Assembly: GCF_900100715.1 (NCBI RefSeq)
Contig: NZ_FNCA01000005.1
Span: 62,001-126,000 of the forward strand
DNA: 64,000 bases
Reading direction: 5' to 3'
From: Methanolobus vulcani
GTDB taxonomy: Archaea; Halobacteriota; Methanosarcinia; Methanosarcinales; Methanosarcinaceae
The position numbers and the translations under genes were made by a program. This document shows, in pieces, positions 1 through 8,920 of this stretch. Under the pieces are notes generated by a model. The model made no database searches and had not been told where the DNA came from. It worked only from the letters and a program-made list of their open reading frames with translations. Each line of letters opens with the position of its first letter. The stretch's first letter is position 1.

Positions 1-1
1 T

Positions 2-2071
2 TTCGTTGATAAAGAACTTGCAGACTTTTTCAGGCAAAAAGATATTGCTGCGTTAGAAGCCGGTAAGCCTTCAATGAATGAGGAACTTATCACCTATGCT
101 GCTGATGGGCATGAAGAATATCTGGAAACCATTAAAAGCCCTATGTATGACTCCAGTGGAAAACTCATTGGTGTATTGGGTGTTGGCAGGAATATATCAG
201 AAAGAGAACAAGCAGAAAAAGAACTGCTTGAAGAAAGCAAGCGTCTTGCGAACATCATTGAAGGTACAAATGTCGGAACATGGGAATGGAATGTAAAGAC
301 TGGTAAAACTTCATTCAATGAACGTTGGGCAGAGATAGTAGGATATACACTGGATGAACTAAAACCTCTCAATTTCAATACATGGAAAAGGCTTGTGCAT
401 CCTGAAGACATAGAAAAAGCAGAGTTACTTCTTAAAAAACACTTTATAGGGGAATTGAACCAGTATGAATGTGAAATACGTATGCTGCACAAAAATGGAG
501 AATGGGTGTGGGTACTTGCTCGTGGTAAAGTAATAGAATGGGATGAAGACGATAAACCACTTCTCATGTATGGAACTCATGCCGATATAACTGAACGTAA
601 AAAATCGGAACTGGAATTGTTAAGGAAAGAAATGCAACTGCGTACAGCACAAAGTGTTGGAAATGTAGGAAGCTGGGAAATTGACCTGAATTCACGAAAA
701 GTCGATGCATCTGATGAAGCAAGAAAAATCTACGGGCTTGAAGATGACAAAGAATATGTTATTGAGGATATCCAGGAAATGCCGTTACCTGAATATCGTC
801 CAATACTTGATGAAACGATGACAAATCTTCTTCAGAAAAATCTACCTTATGATGTTGAATTTAAGATAAAAAGAAAAAATGACGGACAAATTCGTGATAT
901 ACATTCTGCTGCCGAATATTTTGTAGAAAGAAATGTTATCGTTGGAATGATACAGGATATTACAGAGAGAAAAGAGGTAGAGAGAAGAATTATAGAAGAA
1001 GTTACACGAAGACGCCTGCTTATTGAAAATTCCAGTGATGGCATCGTTATTCTCAATCAGAATGGCAAAATACTGGAAGCTAATAAAAAGTATGCTGAGA
1101 TGGCAGGATACACTCCGGATGAGCTTCTAGAGATGCACATATGGGAACTGGACGCAAAATGGACACAAGAAGAAATGATTTTTCATTTTAAGAATTTCAA
1201 AGAAAGACCACAATACATAGAGACAACAATCCTCCGAAAAGATGGTAGTTTGATAGATGTAGAGATTAGTTCCAGCATGGCAACCTTAAATGAAGAGTCA
1301 CTTATTTTCTCCGTATGCAGGGACATCACTGAACGTAAGAATACTGAAATGGCTCTTCTTAGGGCCAAAGCCCTTGCTGAAGAATCAAACAAAATAAAAT
1401 CGGAGTTCATTGCTAACATGAGCCATGAACTTCGCACACCGCTTAATTCTGTTATTGGTTTTTCCCAGGTATTAAATGATAAGATATTTGGGGATCTGAA
1501 TGAAAAACAAAGCCACTACGTATCCAACATATTGAAAAGCGGCAATCACCTGCTAAAACTTATCAATGATATACTTGATGTTTCTAAAATAGAGTCAGGA
1601 AACATGTTATACGAACCTGAACCAATTAGTATATCTGAAGTTCTGGAAGAAAGTATAACTTTAATGGAACCCCTGATCAAAGAGAAACATATCGATTTTA
1701 AGATCAATATTGAATTAGATGGTCTTAAAGTAAATGCTGACAAGACAAAAATCAAACAAATATTGTACAACCTGCTGAGTAATGCAATCAAATTCACATA
1801 TAAATATGGTAAAGTCTGGGTTGATTGTGAAGTGGAAAATGACAACATCCTGATTTCTGTATCTGACAACGGTATTGGTATTGCTACTGAACAACAAAAA
1901 GCTATTTTTGATCCATTCAAGCAAGTAAGTTCATCAAATAACCGCACCCATGGTGGAACGGGACTTGGACTTGCAATTGTTAAATATTATGTTGAGATGC
2001 ATTCCGGAGAGATCCGTGTTAAAAGTGAAGTTGGTAAGGGAAGCACGTTTACTTTCACGATTCCAATCTAG
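2..2071 (+). CDS. multi-PAS sensor histidine kinase (5' end outside window)
   Basis: The reading frame is open from the first bases, so the gene starts upstream of the window; the ATG at 74 lies inside a PAS domain. Visible order: end of one PAS/PAC domain closing with GRNISERE, then three more PAS/PAC units each closing with the DITERK motif, a HisKA dimerisation domain with phospho-acceptor His in MSHELRTP, and a HATPase_c domain with the N box (NLLSNAIKF), DNGIGI and GTGLGLAIV. No membrane segment is visible, so this part would be a cytoplasmic signal-input and autokinase region. No response regulator gene lies next to it. The ligand is unknown. Family assignment is firm; function beyond two-component signalling is not. 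Confidence 0.93.
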   Translation, partial: FVDKELADFFRQKDIAALEAGKPSMNEELITYAADGHEEYLETIKSPMYDSSGKLIGVLGVGRNISEREQAEKELLEESKRLANIIEGTNVGTWEWNVKTGKTSFNERWAEIVGYTLDELKPLNFNTWKRLVHPEDIEKAELLLKKHFIGELNQYECEIRMLHKNGEWVWVLARGKVIEWDEDDKPLLMYGTHADITERKKSELELLRKEMQLRTAQSVGNVGSWEIDLNSRKVDASDEARKIYGLEDDKEYVIEDIQEMPLPEYRPILDETMTNLLQKNLPYDVEFKIKRKNDGQIRDIHSAAEYFVERNVIVGMIQDITERKEVERRIIEEVTRRRLLIENSSDGIVILNQNGKILEANKKYAEMAGYTPDELLEMHIWELDAKWTQEEMIFHFKNFKERPQYIETTILRKDGSLIDVEISSSMATLNEESLIFSVCRDITERKNTEMALLRAKALAEESNKIKSEFIANMSHELRTPLNSVIGFSQVLNDKIFGDLNEKQSHYVSNILKSGNHLLKLINDILDVSKIESGNMLYEPEPISISEVLEESITLMEPLIKEKHIDFKINIELDGLKVNADKTKIKQILYNLLSNAIKFTYKYGKVWVDCEVENDNILISVSDNGIGIATEQQKAIFDPFKQVSSSNNRTHGGTGLGLAIVKYYVEMHSGEIRVKSEVGKGSTFTFTIPI

Positions 2072-2103
2072 TTTAGAGATGAATAGAGCTGGGTGTCAAA
2101 TTA

Positions 2104-2949
2104 TCACATAGATATCAGAGCAATAGCAGCCATTGAAGCCACCACTCCTACCCATTGACGTGGAGCAAGCTTTTCTTTTAATATTACACATGCCAGAAGT
2201 ACTGTAACTGCAGGGCTTAGTGATGATAGTATCGTGGCAACATCCAGTCTTCCTGCTACAGAAGCCAGAGCAAACAGGACAACACCTCCAGTGTTGAATA
2301 TCCCTGCAAGGATAACTAAGAGGATTCCATCAGATGTTGGTTTCTTGACATTCTTTGTTGTTATCATGAATACAGCCAGCATGATGAGTGCTGTAATTCT
2401 GGAAAATGTCAGTGGCCAGTAAATTCCGGTAGAACTGAATTTATCTATTGAAATAAAGAACAGTCCAAATAGTGTACCTGCAACTGCTATGTATTGCATA
2501 TCTTTTGTTTTTAAATCCAATCCTGCATTCATTCTGACAATGAACCATATACCGATGAGTGCAAAAATAAAGCCCGCAATTTTCAGAGTGCCGGGAAGAC
2601 CTTCATTTATAGCTGAATATATAACAGGTATGATTATCGCTATTACTGCCGCCAGCGTTGCAACGATACTCATTTTGCCCCTGGCCATGCTCATATAGAG
2701 CAAAATGAGCCCGGCTGCCCCAAAAAATCCTGCAAGGCCACCCCACATAAGATTGTTAACTGAAGGGAGGCTTTCAGAAAAAGCCAACGCAAGCACCGGG
2801 AACATGATTATGCCTGTGATCTGTGTAGCCATTACAGCAGAATAAGCACTTGTTCGCCTGGTGGCGCATCCGCCTACGAAATCTCCTGCACCCCACGATA
2901 CTGCAGATAACAGCCCAAAAACATTTGCAAGATCTTCAACAGGCAGCAT
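2104..2949 (-). CDS. EamA/DMT-family transporter
   Basis: A hydrophobic protein of about 281 residues with roughly ten membrane segments in two repeated halves, as in the drug/metabolite transporter (EamA) superfamily. The WGAGDFVGG motif near the N-terminus and the LKEKLAPRQWVG stretch before the last helix are typical. I place the start at the ATG at 2949: a GGAG sits at 2956-2959, six bases before it, whereas an alternative in-frame ATG at 2955 would touch the GGAG. The gene converges on the histidine kinase and is divergent from the FrhB-like gene. The substrate cannot be predicted. Confidence 0.85.
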   Translation of the reverse strand: MLPVEDLANVFGLLSAVSWGAGDFVGGCATRRTSAYSAVMATQITGIIMFPVLALAFSESLPSVNNLMWGGLAGFFGAAGLILLYMSMARGKMSIVATLAAVIAIIIPVIYSAINEGLPGTLKIAGFIFALIGIWFIVRMNAGLDLKTKDMQYIAVAGTLFGLFFISIDKFSSTGIYWPLTFSRITALIMLAVFMITTKNVKKPTSDGILLVILAGIFNTGGVVLFALASVAGRLDVATILSSLSPAVTVLLACVILKEKLAPRQWVGVVASMAAIALISM

Positions 2950-2959
2950 TTTCATCTCC

Positions 2960-3302
2960 GATAACTATCAAGTTAGAATATTTTTAAATTATTCATGTAA
3001 ATGATCTTGTAATTTTTAAACCTATACAACATGATAGTTATAGTTATTTTTGAATTTGTGAATCAAAAAACATAGATAACTGTAGTAAAGATCGGACTCG
3101 GTCTTCAAATTTCGAAAAGAAATATGAAAATGTATAACGAGATGTTAATATTTATAGTAACACTCACATATAAATTAAATTAATAGATACACCACGAATT
3201 TGATTGAGAGAAATGTGGTGATTTTTTACCCCATTTCTTTCTATTTTAAGTGGCAAGATTCCTACAGCCAACATTACATGGAAACTGAAGGAGAATCAAA
3301 GC
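2960..3302. promoter_or_regulatory. divergent intergenic region
   Basis: About 340 bases between two divergent genes with no convincing ORF. AT-rich stretches at about 3165-3185 resemble archaeal TATA elements for the rightward gene, and the gene at 3303 has a GGAGA-type ribosome-binding site at about 3290-3296. The long distance from the AT-rich element to the start codon implies a leader of 90 bases or more. No riboswitch fold is recognised. Confidence 0.35.
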
Positions 3303-4457
3303 ATGCCAACTGACCCCATATGCAAAATGACAGTACAGTCTGATAGTCAATACAGCACAGAATATGATGGCAAAACCTATTATTTCTGTTGTCCTCTTTG
3401 TAAAGCTAAGTTCGATGAAATGAAAAAGGGAACTATAAGGCTAAAAAGAAGTCTAAAGGATCATGAAAGAATATCTTTTGGGAAATTAAGGAAAGAAATA
3501 ATAAAACCGGGAATATGCACCCTTTGCGGAGCGTGTGCAGCAACCTGCGACTCCATATCCATTGAGGGAAATCAACCAAAACTAGTGGATAAATGTACAG
3601 CCTGTGGAGTCTGTTACAACCAATGCCCAAGGACCATCACAACAGAAGAAGGACTCATAGGCAAAATCAGACACGCTTACAGTTCCAGAACACTCATAAA
3701 AGATCTGAAAGGGCAGGATGGTGCTGTGGTTACTTCCATGCTTGCCTACGCTCTGGATGAAGGACTTATAGACTGCGCGGTAGTAACGACAAAATCAGAG
3801 GATGAGCCATGGAAACCTGTTCCTACAGTGGCAACCACCTATGATGAACTGGTGCAGTCTGCAGGAAGCATCTACAGTCACAGCATGACCATGGAAGGCA
3901 TGATGGACGCTATCAAACAGGGTATGAGAAGTATTGCCTTTGTTGGAACAGCTTGCAATATTGATGCCGTTACAAAAATGCAGAAAAGTCCTTATGGTTT
4001 TTTGCATCTTTTCATGCGAGCCAATATATTGAAAATGGGCCTTTTCTGTATGGACACTTTCTACCATGAAGGTATCAAAGAGTTTGTTGAAAGTAAAAAT
4101 ATGAAGCTCAATGATATTGAAGCCATGAAGATTCGCAAGGGCCAGTTCGAGTTCCAGACTCATGAAGAAGTTAAAGTATTCCCACTGACAGAATTTGACC
4201 AGTATAGAAGCAGCTCATGCAAATTCTGTACCGATCTGACTGCCGAGAACGCCGACATTTCTTTTGGAGGAGTCGGTACACCTAATGGTCGGACTACAGT
4301 TCTAGCGCGTTCGGGAATGGGTTATGAGATCTTTAATGAGGCTGTGGATAACGGATACATTGAATCCCGGGTGCTTGAGAAACAAGAAATGGAAAAGGTT
4401 CTTAATCTGTCGATGATGAAAAAGGTGCAGATGTACGGACTTAACAAAAGGAAATAA
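3303..4457 (+). CDS. YHS domain - 2[4Fe-4S] ferredoxin - FrhB/FdhB-like F420 oxidoreductase subunit
   Basis: Three parts in 384 residues. Residues about 1-40 form a YHS/TRASH-like metal-binding domain (DPICKMTV at the start, then YYFCCPLCKAKF). Residues about 70-110 carry two CxxCxxC...C clusters (CTLCGACAATC and CTACGVCYNQCP) for two [4Fe-4S] centres. The rest is the FrhB/FpoF/FdhB fold, which binds FAD and transfers electrons to or from coenzyme F420; FVGTACN and the SCKFCTD motif are seen. Length is slightly above plain FpoF-type proteins because of the YHS extension. A GGAGA sequence before the ATG supports the start. The gene stands alone, so the electron partner is unknown. The YHS fusion suggests metal or thiol sensing, which is inference. 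Confidence 0.88.
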   Translation: MPTDPICKMTVQSDSQYSTEYDGKTYYFCCPLCKAKFDEMKKGTIRLKRSLKDHERISFGKLRKEIIKPGICTLCGACAATCDSISIEGNQPKLVDKCTACGVCYNQCPRTITTEEGLIGKIRHAYSSRTLIKDLKGQDGAVVTSMLAYALDEGLIDCAVVTTKSEDEPWKPVPTVATTYDELVQSAGSIYSHSMTMEGMMDAIKQGMRSIAFVGTACNIDAVTKMQKSPYGFLHLFMRANILKMGLFCMDTFYHEGIKEFVESKNMKLNDIEAMKIRKGQFEFQTHEEVKVFPLTEFDQYRSSSCKFCTDLTAENADISFGGVGTPNGRTTVLARSGMGYEIFNEAVDNGYIESRVLEKQEMEKVLNLSMMKKVQMYGLNKRK

Positions 4458-4673
4458 CCTTAAATCTTTTTTTATTTAAAATAACATTAGAATTAAAACT
4501 CAATTTGATGCGATTTTGAAAACAATTATCATATATACATCACATCAAACTAATTCTCATTTTTAGAATTTATATTTGGTTTATAATTCCATATCAAGTT
4601 ATAAGCCAGCATAACACGATTCTGTCTGCCATCATTGGAACGACATTTGAAAATATACGATATAAGCTAATAG

Positions 4674-4684
4674 TTTTTTATATG
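4674..4684 (+). promoter_or_regulatory. candidate TATA box for the MHS transporter gene
   Basis: TTTTTTATATG lies about 46 bases before the ATG at 4730. A transcription start some 25 bases downstream would leave a short leader that holds the ribosome-binding site CAGGAGA at about 4718-4724. Confidence 0.4.
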
Positions 4685-4729
4685 ACCGGATTTTAATTAT
4701 AATATACAAAGTTTATCAGGAGATTAAAG

Positions 4730-6103
4730 ATGAGTGCGGAAGATGTCGTCGAGAAATTCGAAACAGATTTCAGAGAAGATGAAAAGACCGCTAAAAATTT
4801 TATTATATATCTAGAAAAAGAAACAGGCGAAGAAATAGAGAAACTCACAGGAAAATCATCCAGCATTGTTAGTGGCGTTGTTGGTAATATAATGGAGTGG
4901 TATGACTTCGCTCTCTATGGTTATATGGTTCCGATAATTTCTAAATTGTTTTTCCCGGGTCAGGATGCCATTGTTTCGATAATGGCTACTTTTGCAGTTT
5001 TTGCGGTTGGTTTTATAATGCGACCATTAGGTGGTGCTATATTCGGACATCTGGGAGATTTGAAAGGAAGAAAATTCACACTTTATCTATCTCTTATTAT
5101 GATAGGGATAAGCACCTCCTTAATAGGCGTATTACCTGTTTATGCAAATGTTGGACTGCTGGCTCCTGCACTTTTGGTACTCTTGAGAATGATACAGGGT
5201 TTATCCGTGGGTGGTGAGTTCAGTTCATCGGTTACCTATCTGGTAGAAGAGGCACCTAACGGTTACAGAGGAGTATTTGGAAGTATAGCCAATATTGGAA
5301 GTATGGTCGGTATGTTATTGGGTTCAATAATTGCAACAGGGATCACATCAATACTATCGGAGCAAACACTTTATGCCTGGGGATGGAGATTGCCATTTTT
5401 CTTATCAGCTTTACTAGCTGTCTTTGGTATCTATTACACATCCAAACTTCCTGAATCACATATGTATCTAAGGAATAAAAGACATGAGGCAACCTTACCA
5501 CTAAAAGAAGTAATGAAAAAAGGGAAACGCGAACTTGTAAGTGGTATTTTATTTAGTATGGGATATGCTGTTCTTTTCTATCTGCCTCTTGTATACATGC
5601 CTACATATCTTAATACTGTAGCAAAAATTGATATGAGCAAAACTCTCCAAATAACTACCCTGATCACATTTATTTTGGTATTTTTTATTCCACTTATGGC
5701 GATAATCTCTGACAGACTCATAAGGAGAAAAAAGCTTTTACTTGGAGCTTTTATAATAGCTCTCATTGTCACTATACCATTCTTCAGTCTTGTAATGACG
5801 AAAAACTACATACTGATCTTTGCAATAGAACTGATCTTTGGTTTAATAATAGCTGTGCCTCTTGGAATAGCACCTTCCATGTTTGTAGAACTATTTCCTA
5901 CAAATTTCCGGCTGACTGCTTATTCTATAATCTATAATGTAGGTCTTGGCATTTTTGGCGGATCTGCCCCGATGATCTCTACATGGCTGATCAAAACATC
6001 CGGTAATAACCTGGCTCCAGCATATTATCTTTGTTTTGCTGTAGTCTTGGCAATTATAGGATTATATTTAATGAAAGATAGAAGTAGAGAACCTTTAAGG
6101 TGA
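4730..6103 (+). CDS. MFS transporter, metabolite:H+ symporter (MHS) family
   Basis: 457 residues with twelve predicted membrane segments. The MHS hallmark GNIMEWYDFALYGY opens the first helix, and the loop motif GHLGDLKGRK and the RMIQGLSVGGEFSSS motif follow, as in ProP/KgtP/ShiA-type symporters for osmolytes or organic acids. A hydrophilic N-terminal extension of about 45 residues (rich in Glu, Lys) precedes the first helix and is unusual for the family. CAGGAG before the ATG supports the start. It is monocistronic. In a methylotrophic methanogen betaine or a related osmolyte would be a plausible substrate, but that is inference. Confidence 0.88.
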   Translation: MSAEDVVEKFETDFREDEKTAKNFIIYLEKETGEEIEKLTGKSSSIVSGVVGNIMEWYDFALYGYMVPIISKLFFPGQDAIVSIMATFAVFAVGFIMRPLGGAIFGHLGDLKGRKFTLYLSLIMIGISTSLIGVLPVYANVGLLAPALLVLLRMIQGLSVGGEFSSSVTYLVEEAPNGYRGVFGSIANIGSMVGMLLGSIIATGITSILSEQTLYAWGWRLPFFLSALLAVFGIYYTSKLPESHMYLRNKRHEATLPLKEVMKKGKRELVSGILFSMGYAVLFYLPLVYMPTYLNTVAKIDMSKTLQITTLITFILVFFIPLMAIISDRLIRRKKLLLGAFIIALIVTIPFFSLVMTKNYILIFAIELIFGLIIAVPLGIAPSMFVELFPTNFRLTAYSIIYNVGLGIFGGSAPMISTWLIKTSGNNLAPAYYLCFAVVLAIIGLYLMKDRSREPLR

Positions 6104-6116
6104 TAATTTAGCATAA

Positions 6117-6239
6117 ATATCAGCAGAGAAGAAGAATTATGACGGGGCAGATGTGGTCAAGAAAGTTAAAATAATGGCTTCTGATGCCTTTGCACAAAAA
6201 ACATACGAAATTGTACAAATGTTGAATAATAGATTGTAG
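6117..6239 (+). pseudogene. decayed attachment/integrase-end remnant
   Basis: Bases 6116-6138 match 34011-34033 at 22 of 23 positions, including nine bases outside the 62-bp att repeat, and the same reading frame gives ISAEKKN in both places. The next 16 bases still resemble the tRNA-Val 3' end (11 of 16). After that the frame runs as 33 unrelated codons to a stop at 6237-6239. A stop codon precedes the fragment. It looks like the decayed end of an older, related integration at the same tRNA gene. The protein reading itself is probably not functional. Confidence 0.45.
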
Positions 6240-6276
6240 AGTTAAAGCTCAAGTTGTTGTAAAAATCAATAACATT

Positions 6277-6338
6277 AGAAAAGAAGAATTGTGGTGGGCC
6301 CGATGAGATTCGAACTCATGACCCCCGCCGTGTAAAGG
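6277..6338. repeat. attL: left 62-bp direct repeat with displaced 3' half of tRNA-Val
   Basis: This stretch is identical over all 62 bases to 34020-34081. Bases 6292-6338 correspond to the 3' half of tRNA-Val (complement strand: anticodon 3' stem, variable region, T arm, acceptor 3' strand and CCA). The 5' half is missing here, so this copy is not a working tRNA gene. It also contains an open reading frame running into the integrase catalytic fragment. Confidence 0.93.
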
Positions 6339-7210
6339 GGTTACTAGATGGCGTTTCCTGGGAACGTACCCCCGGATATCAAGGCCAAGAGCCACCGTAT
6401 GCCACGGAGCCATTGCAAACTGTTTTGTTGAATGATTTATGGGTCCACCATCGAGAATCTTTCAAGGATTGGTTGAACGCTAAAGATGTTTCTAAGACAA
6501 CAAAGAGAGATTACTATAACGCTCTTGAACGATTCTTTTCTACTGAATCTGTTCAGAAACCCCAGGACTTCAGGAAACTCAATCTGAGAGATAAAGAAGA
6601 ACGTGGACTACGTAATTTACTGAACTACTTCGAAGATGAAGATGTAGATGATATCTGTGGATATATCATTCAGAAATGGAGACGTTACATCAAAATTAAG
6701 AAATCCAATGTCTTTGAAGTTTATGTTACTGATGAGGAGATACAGGAGGCTTATGAAAGTTATCCTGAAGATTTGAAACCTATCTATAAACTACTAATGT
6801 ATTCAGGAAATCGTCTCTCCCATATTCACAAGATGCTAAAGACCTTTGATGAACGTAATATTGTTGTCGACGGAGAAGTAGCACATTACCCATCAGCTGC
6901 TTTCTCATCAGGAACTAAGAAGACTTTTCAGATATATTTTCCAGCTTCTTTCATTACTACAGTGAAAAGTATTGATACAGTCTATGGATATGACTATTAC
7001 GCCAAGAGAATCAGGCATAATCGTGTATGTGCAAAGACTATTCGTAAATGGCATCTGAATTTGATGATAAAGGAAGGGGTTACTGAAAGTTTAGCTGATT
7101 TTATACAAGGTAGAGCACCTGCAACGGTGGGAAGTGCTCATTACTTGAATAAAGTTCAGCAATCGAAAGAGGAGTACAGGAGAATTGTGAAAAATTTAGG
7201 GTTTCCATAG
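6278..7210 (+). CDS. SSV-type tyrosine integrase, C-terminal catalytic fragment (split gene)
   Basis: Archaeal tyrosine recombinase catalytic domain that would integrate and excise the element at tRNA-Val. The frame is open from 6263 through the att repeat to the stop at 7210, with no ATG near the front; TTG at 6413 is one possible start in the integrated state. Numbered on the rejoined 403-residue protein, likely catalytic residues are Arg272 (SGNRLSHI), the Lys346-x-x-Arg349 pair (KTIRKWH) and nucleophile Tyr382 (SAHYLN), with the archaeal ADFIQGRAP motif between. The missing N-terminus is at 33742-34081, in the same frame at the repeat. This is the arrangement of SSV1-type integrases, in which attP lies inside the gene. 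Whether the fragment is expressed here is unknown. Confidence 0.9.
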   Translation, partial: EKKNCGGPDEIRTHDPRRVKGLLDGVSWERTPGYQGQEPPYATEPLQTVLLNDLWVHHRESFKDWLNAKDVSKTTKRDYYNALERFFSTESVQKPQDFRKLNLRDKEERGLRNLLNYFEDEDVDDICGYIIQKWRRYIKIKKSNVFEVYVTDEEIQEAYESYPEDLKPIYKLLMYSGNRLSHIHKMLKTFDERNIVVDGEVAHYPSAAFSSGTKKTFQIYFPASFITTVKSIDTVYGYDYYAKRIRHNRVCAKTIRKWHLNLMIKEGVTESLADFIQGRAPATVGSAHYLNKVQQSKEEYRRIVKNLGFP

Positions 7211-7232
7211 TGCCGAATTTATTTTGATATTT

Positions 7233-8852
7233 ATGAATACATTGCAATTTAGTAGACATACATTAAATCATTCAAAATTAATATATATAATAATGAAGTG
7301 TTGGATGTTATTACTCAACTTCATTTATGTACCGGTGATTATGGTAATAATAGGTGATTATCGTTTGAAAGACATGAAACCACATAAAAATGGTTGGTTT
7401 AGAAAGGCAGTTTTAGCCTCAAATTTACCAATAATGCTTTCTACATACAATGTTGAAACCATTCTAAATAAAAGTAGATCATTCACGTGTTATTCACCGA
7501 TAGAGTATGATATTTTGTTTTGTTCATTTGCCATTTGCGGAACAGGAAATAATGACGAAATTACAGATGAACAGTTCAAGTCCATTATGAAAGAATGTTT
7601 AAAAATTTTGGAATCGAAACCTAATTATTTATTTCCTTTAAACCGTTTTGGTATTGAGCAGGGTATTAGACCCTATTGGTTTTCAATTCCAATATATATT
7701 GAATTATTAAAACCATTTAACAATGAGATTAACTCGATTTTTGGAGTTAAAATTGAAGAAATATTTTATTTTATCTCTAATGTAGCCTCTAAAAGCTATA
7801 ATACTAAAGAAGCTTATTTTGATATTTATATATATCCAGGATTAATATCTTTAAAAGAGGATTTGACAATAGAACCATCAGCTATTAATTCTTTGGAAGA
7901 TACATGGAATAAATTGTTTATAGAGTTGGAAAATAATGTCCTAATTCCACTCCGTTCTAGATTTCCTGAAACCATTTATGCATATGTATGCGAAAAACTA
8001 GAATCATCATTTAGTACTTTTGGTACTGAAAAAGGACAGTCTCTTGAATCATTGGTTGAGAGAGAGTTAAAGCAATTTATGCCTCGTTCTGATTTTTATT
8101 GGAAATATTATATTGGAAATAAAAAACATGAAAAGGATTTGCTTATTCTATATAAAAAAATAGGTTTTTGCATTGAATGCAAATCAGTTAAGATGAATAA
8201 AGCATCGTTTGATTGGAATATAGCAAAATTATCCAGTAATATTGAAAAAAATGTTTCTAAAGCGCTTCGCCAAATTAATAGACCTTTAAACTTATTGCTT
8301 GAAGGAGGAATTATTAAACACAAGGAAACAAAATACAAAATAAAATCTAAAGATTACTATCATGGTTTTATTGTAACTGATCAAATTTATAGCCCACTAA
8401 TCCGCGCTTCATTTGATCATGTGAGCAGGTCTAAGTCACATAGTACTAACGAACTATGGCATGGAAAAGACATTTGGGTTGGTTCAATTATAGATTTCAT
8501 ATTTTTACTAAAAGTTACTAAAACTCCTTCTATATTGTTTGATTATCTTTCAAACTTCAGGTCATTCGAACATTTTAAACACAATGATGAGCCAGAATCA
8601 TGGATGCTTTATCGTGGAAATTTATTTAATCCTTCAACTTTTAACATTGAAAGGGAATATAAATTTAATGTTATAGTTAAAGATGAGTTTGAATGGGATA
8701 AATTTAGAAATAATGAAGAGGAGTATTGTAAACCAATATGGCTAAACGGAAAATTTGATTTGATTTACAAATACGATAAAGCGGGACTTTTTTCAAATTC
8801 AAGCAATGTTATTAATCAACTCCGAAGTAATGTTTCAAAACATCCTAAATAA
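7233..8852 (+). CDS. large hypothetical protein with PD-(D/E)XK nuclease-like centre
   Basis: About 539 residues from ATG 7233; a TTG at 7224 and an ATG at 7293 are alternatives, none with a clear ribosome-binding site. I do not recognise the family as a whole. At about residues 285-325 there is a helix with Glu (SLVERELKQF), then Asp in KHEKDLLIL and a strand with ECK (GFCIECKS), which fits the E...D...ExK pattern of restriction-endonuclease-like nucleases such as NERD or Mrr-type domains. Flanking regions have no known motif. It lies just inside the left end of the element and is followed at 68 bases by a second protein with a similar nuclease pattern, so the two may form one defence system. 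Nuclease activity is inference. Confidence 0.6.
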   Translation: MNTLQFSRHTLNHSKLIYIIMKCWMLLLNFIYVPVIMVIIGDYRLKDMKPHKNGWFRKAVLASNLPIMLSTYNVETILNKSRSFTCYSPIEYDILFCSFAICGTGNNDEITDEQFKSIMKECLKILESKPNYLFPLNRFGIEQGIRPYWFSIPIYIELLKPFNNEINSIFGVKIEEIFYFISNVASKSYNTKEAYFDIYIYPGLISLKEDLTIEPSAINSLEDTWNKLFIELENNVLIPLRSRFPETIYAYVCEKLESSFSTFGTEKGQSLESLVERELKQFMPRSDFYWKYYIGNKKHEKDLLILYKKIGFCIECKSVKMNKASFDWNIAKLSSNIEKNVSKALRQINRPLNLLLEGGIIKHKETKYKIKSKDYYHGFIVTDQIYSPLIRASFDHVSRSKSHSTNELWHGKDIWVGSIIDFIFLLKVTKTPSILFDYLSNFRSFEHFKHNDEPESWMLYRGNLFNPSTFNIEREYKFNVIVKDEFEWDKFRNNEEEYCKPIWLNGKFDLIYKYDKAGLFSNSSNVINQLRSNVSKHPK

Positions 8853-8920
8853 AGTACATATGATATAGTTCTATGCCACACCAAAAGAATATATTAATTA
8901 TTGATTGTTTAAATTAATTC

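Noticed and set aside
6292-6338. Second tRNA-Val gene at the left repeat
   Set aside because: Only the 3' half of the tRNA is present; the 5' acceptor strand, D arm and half of the anticodon stem are missing.
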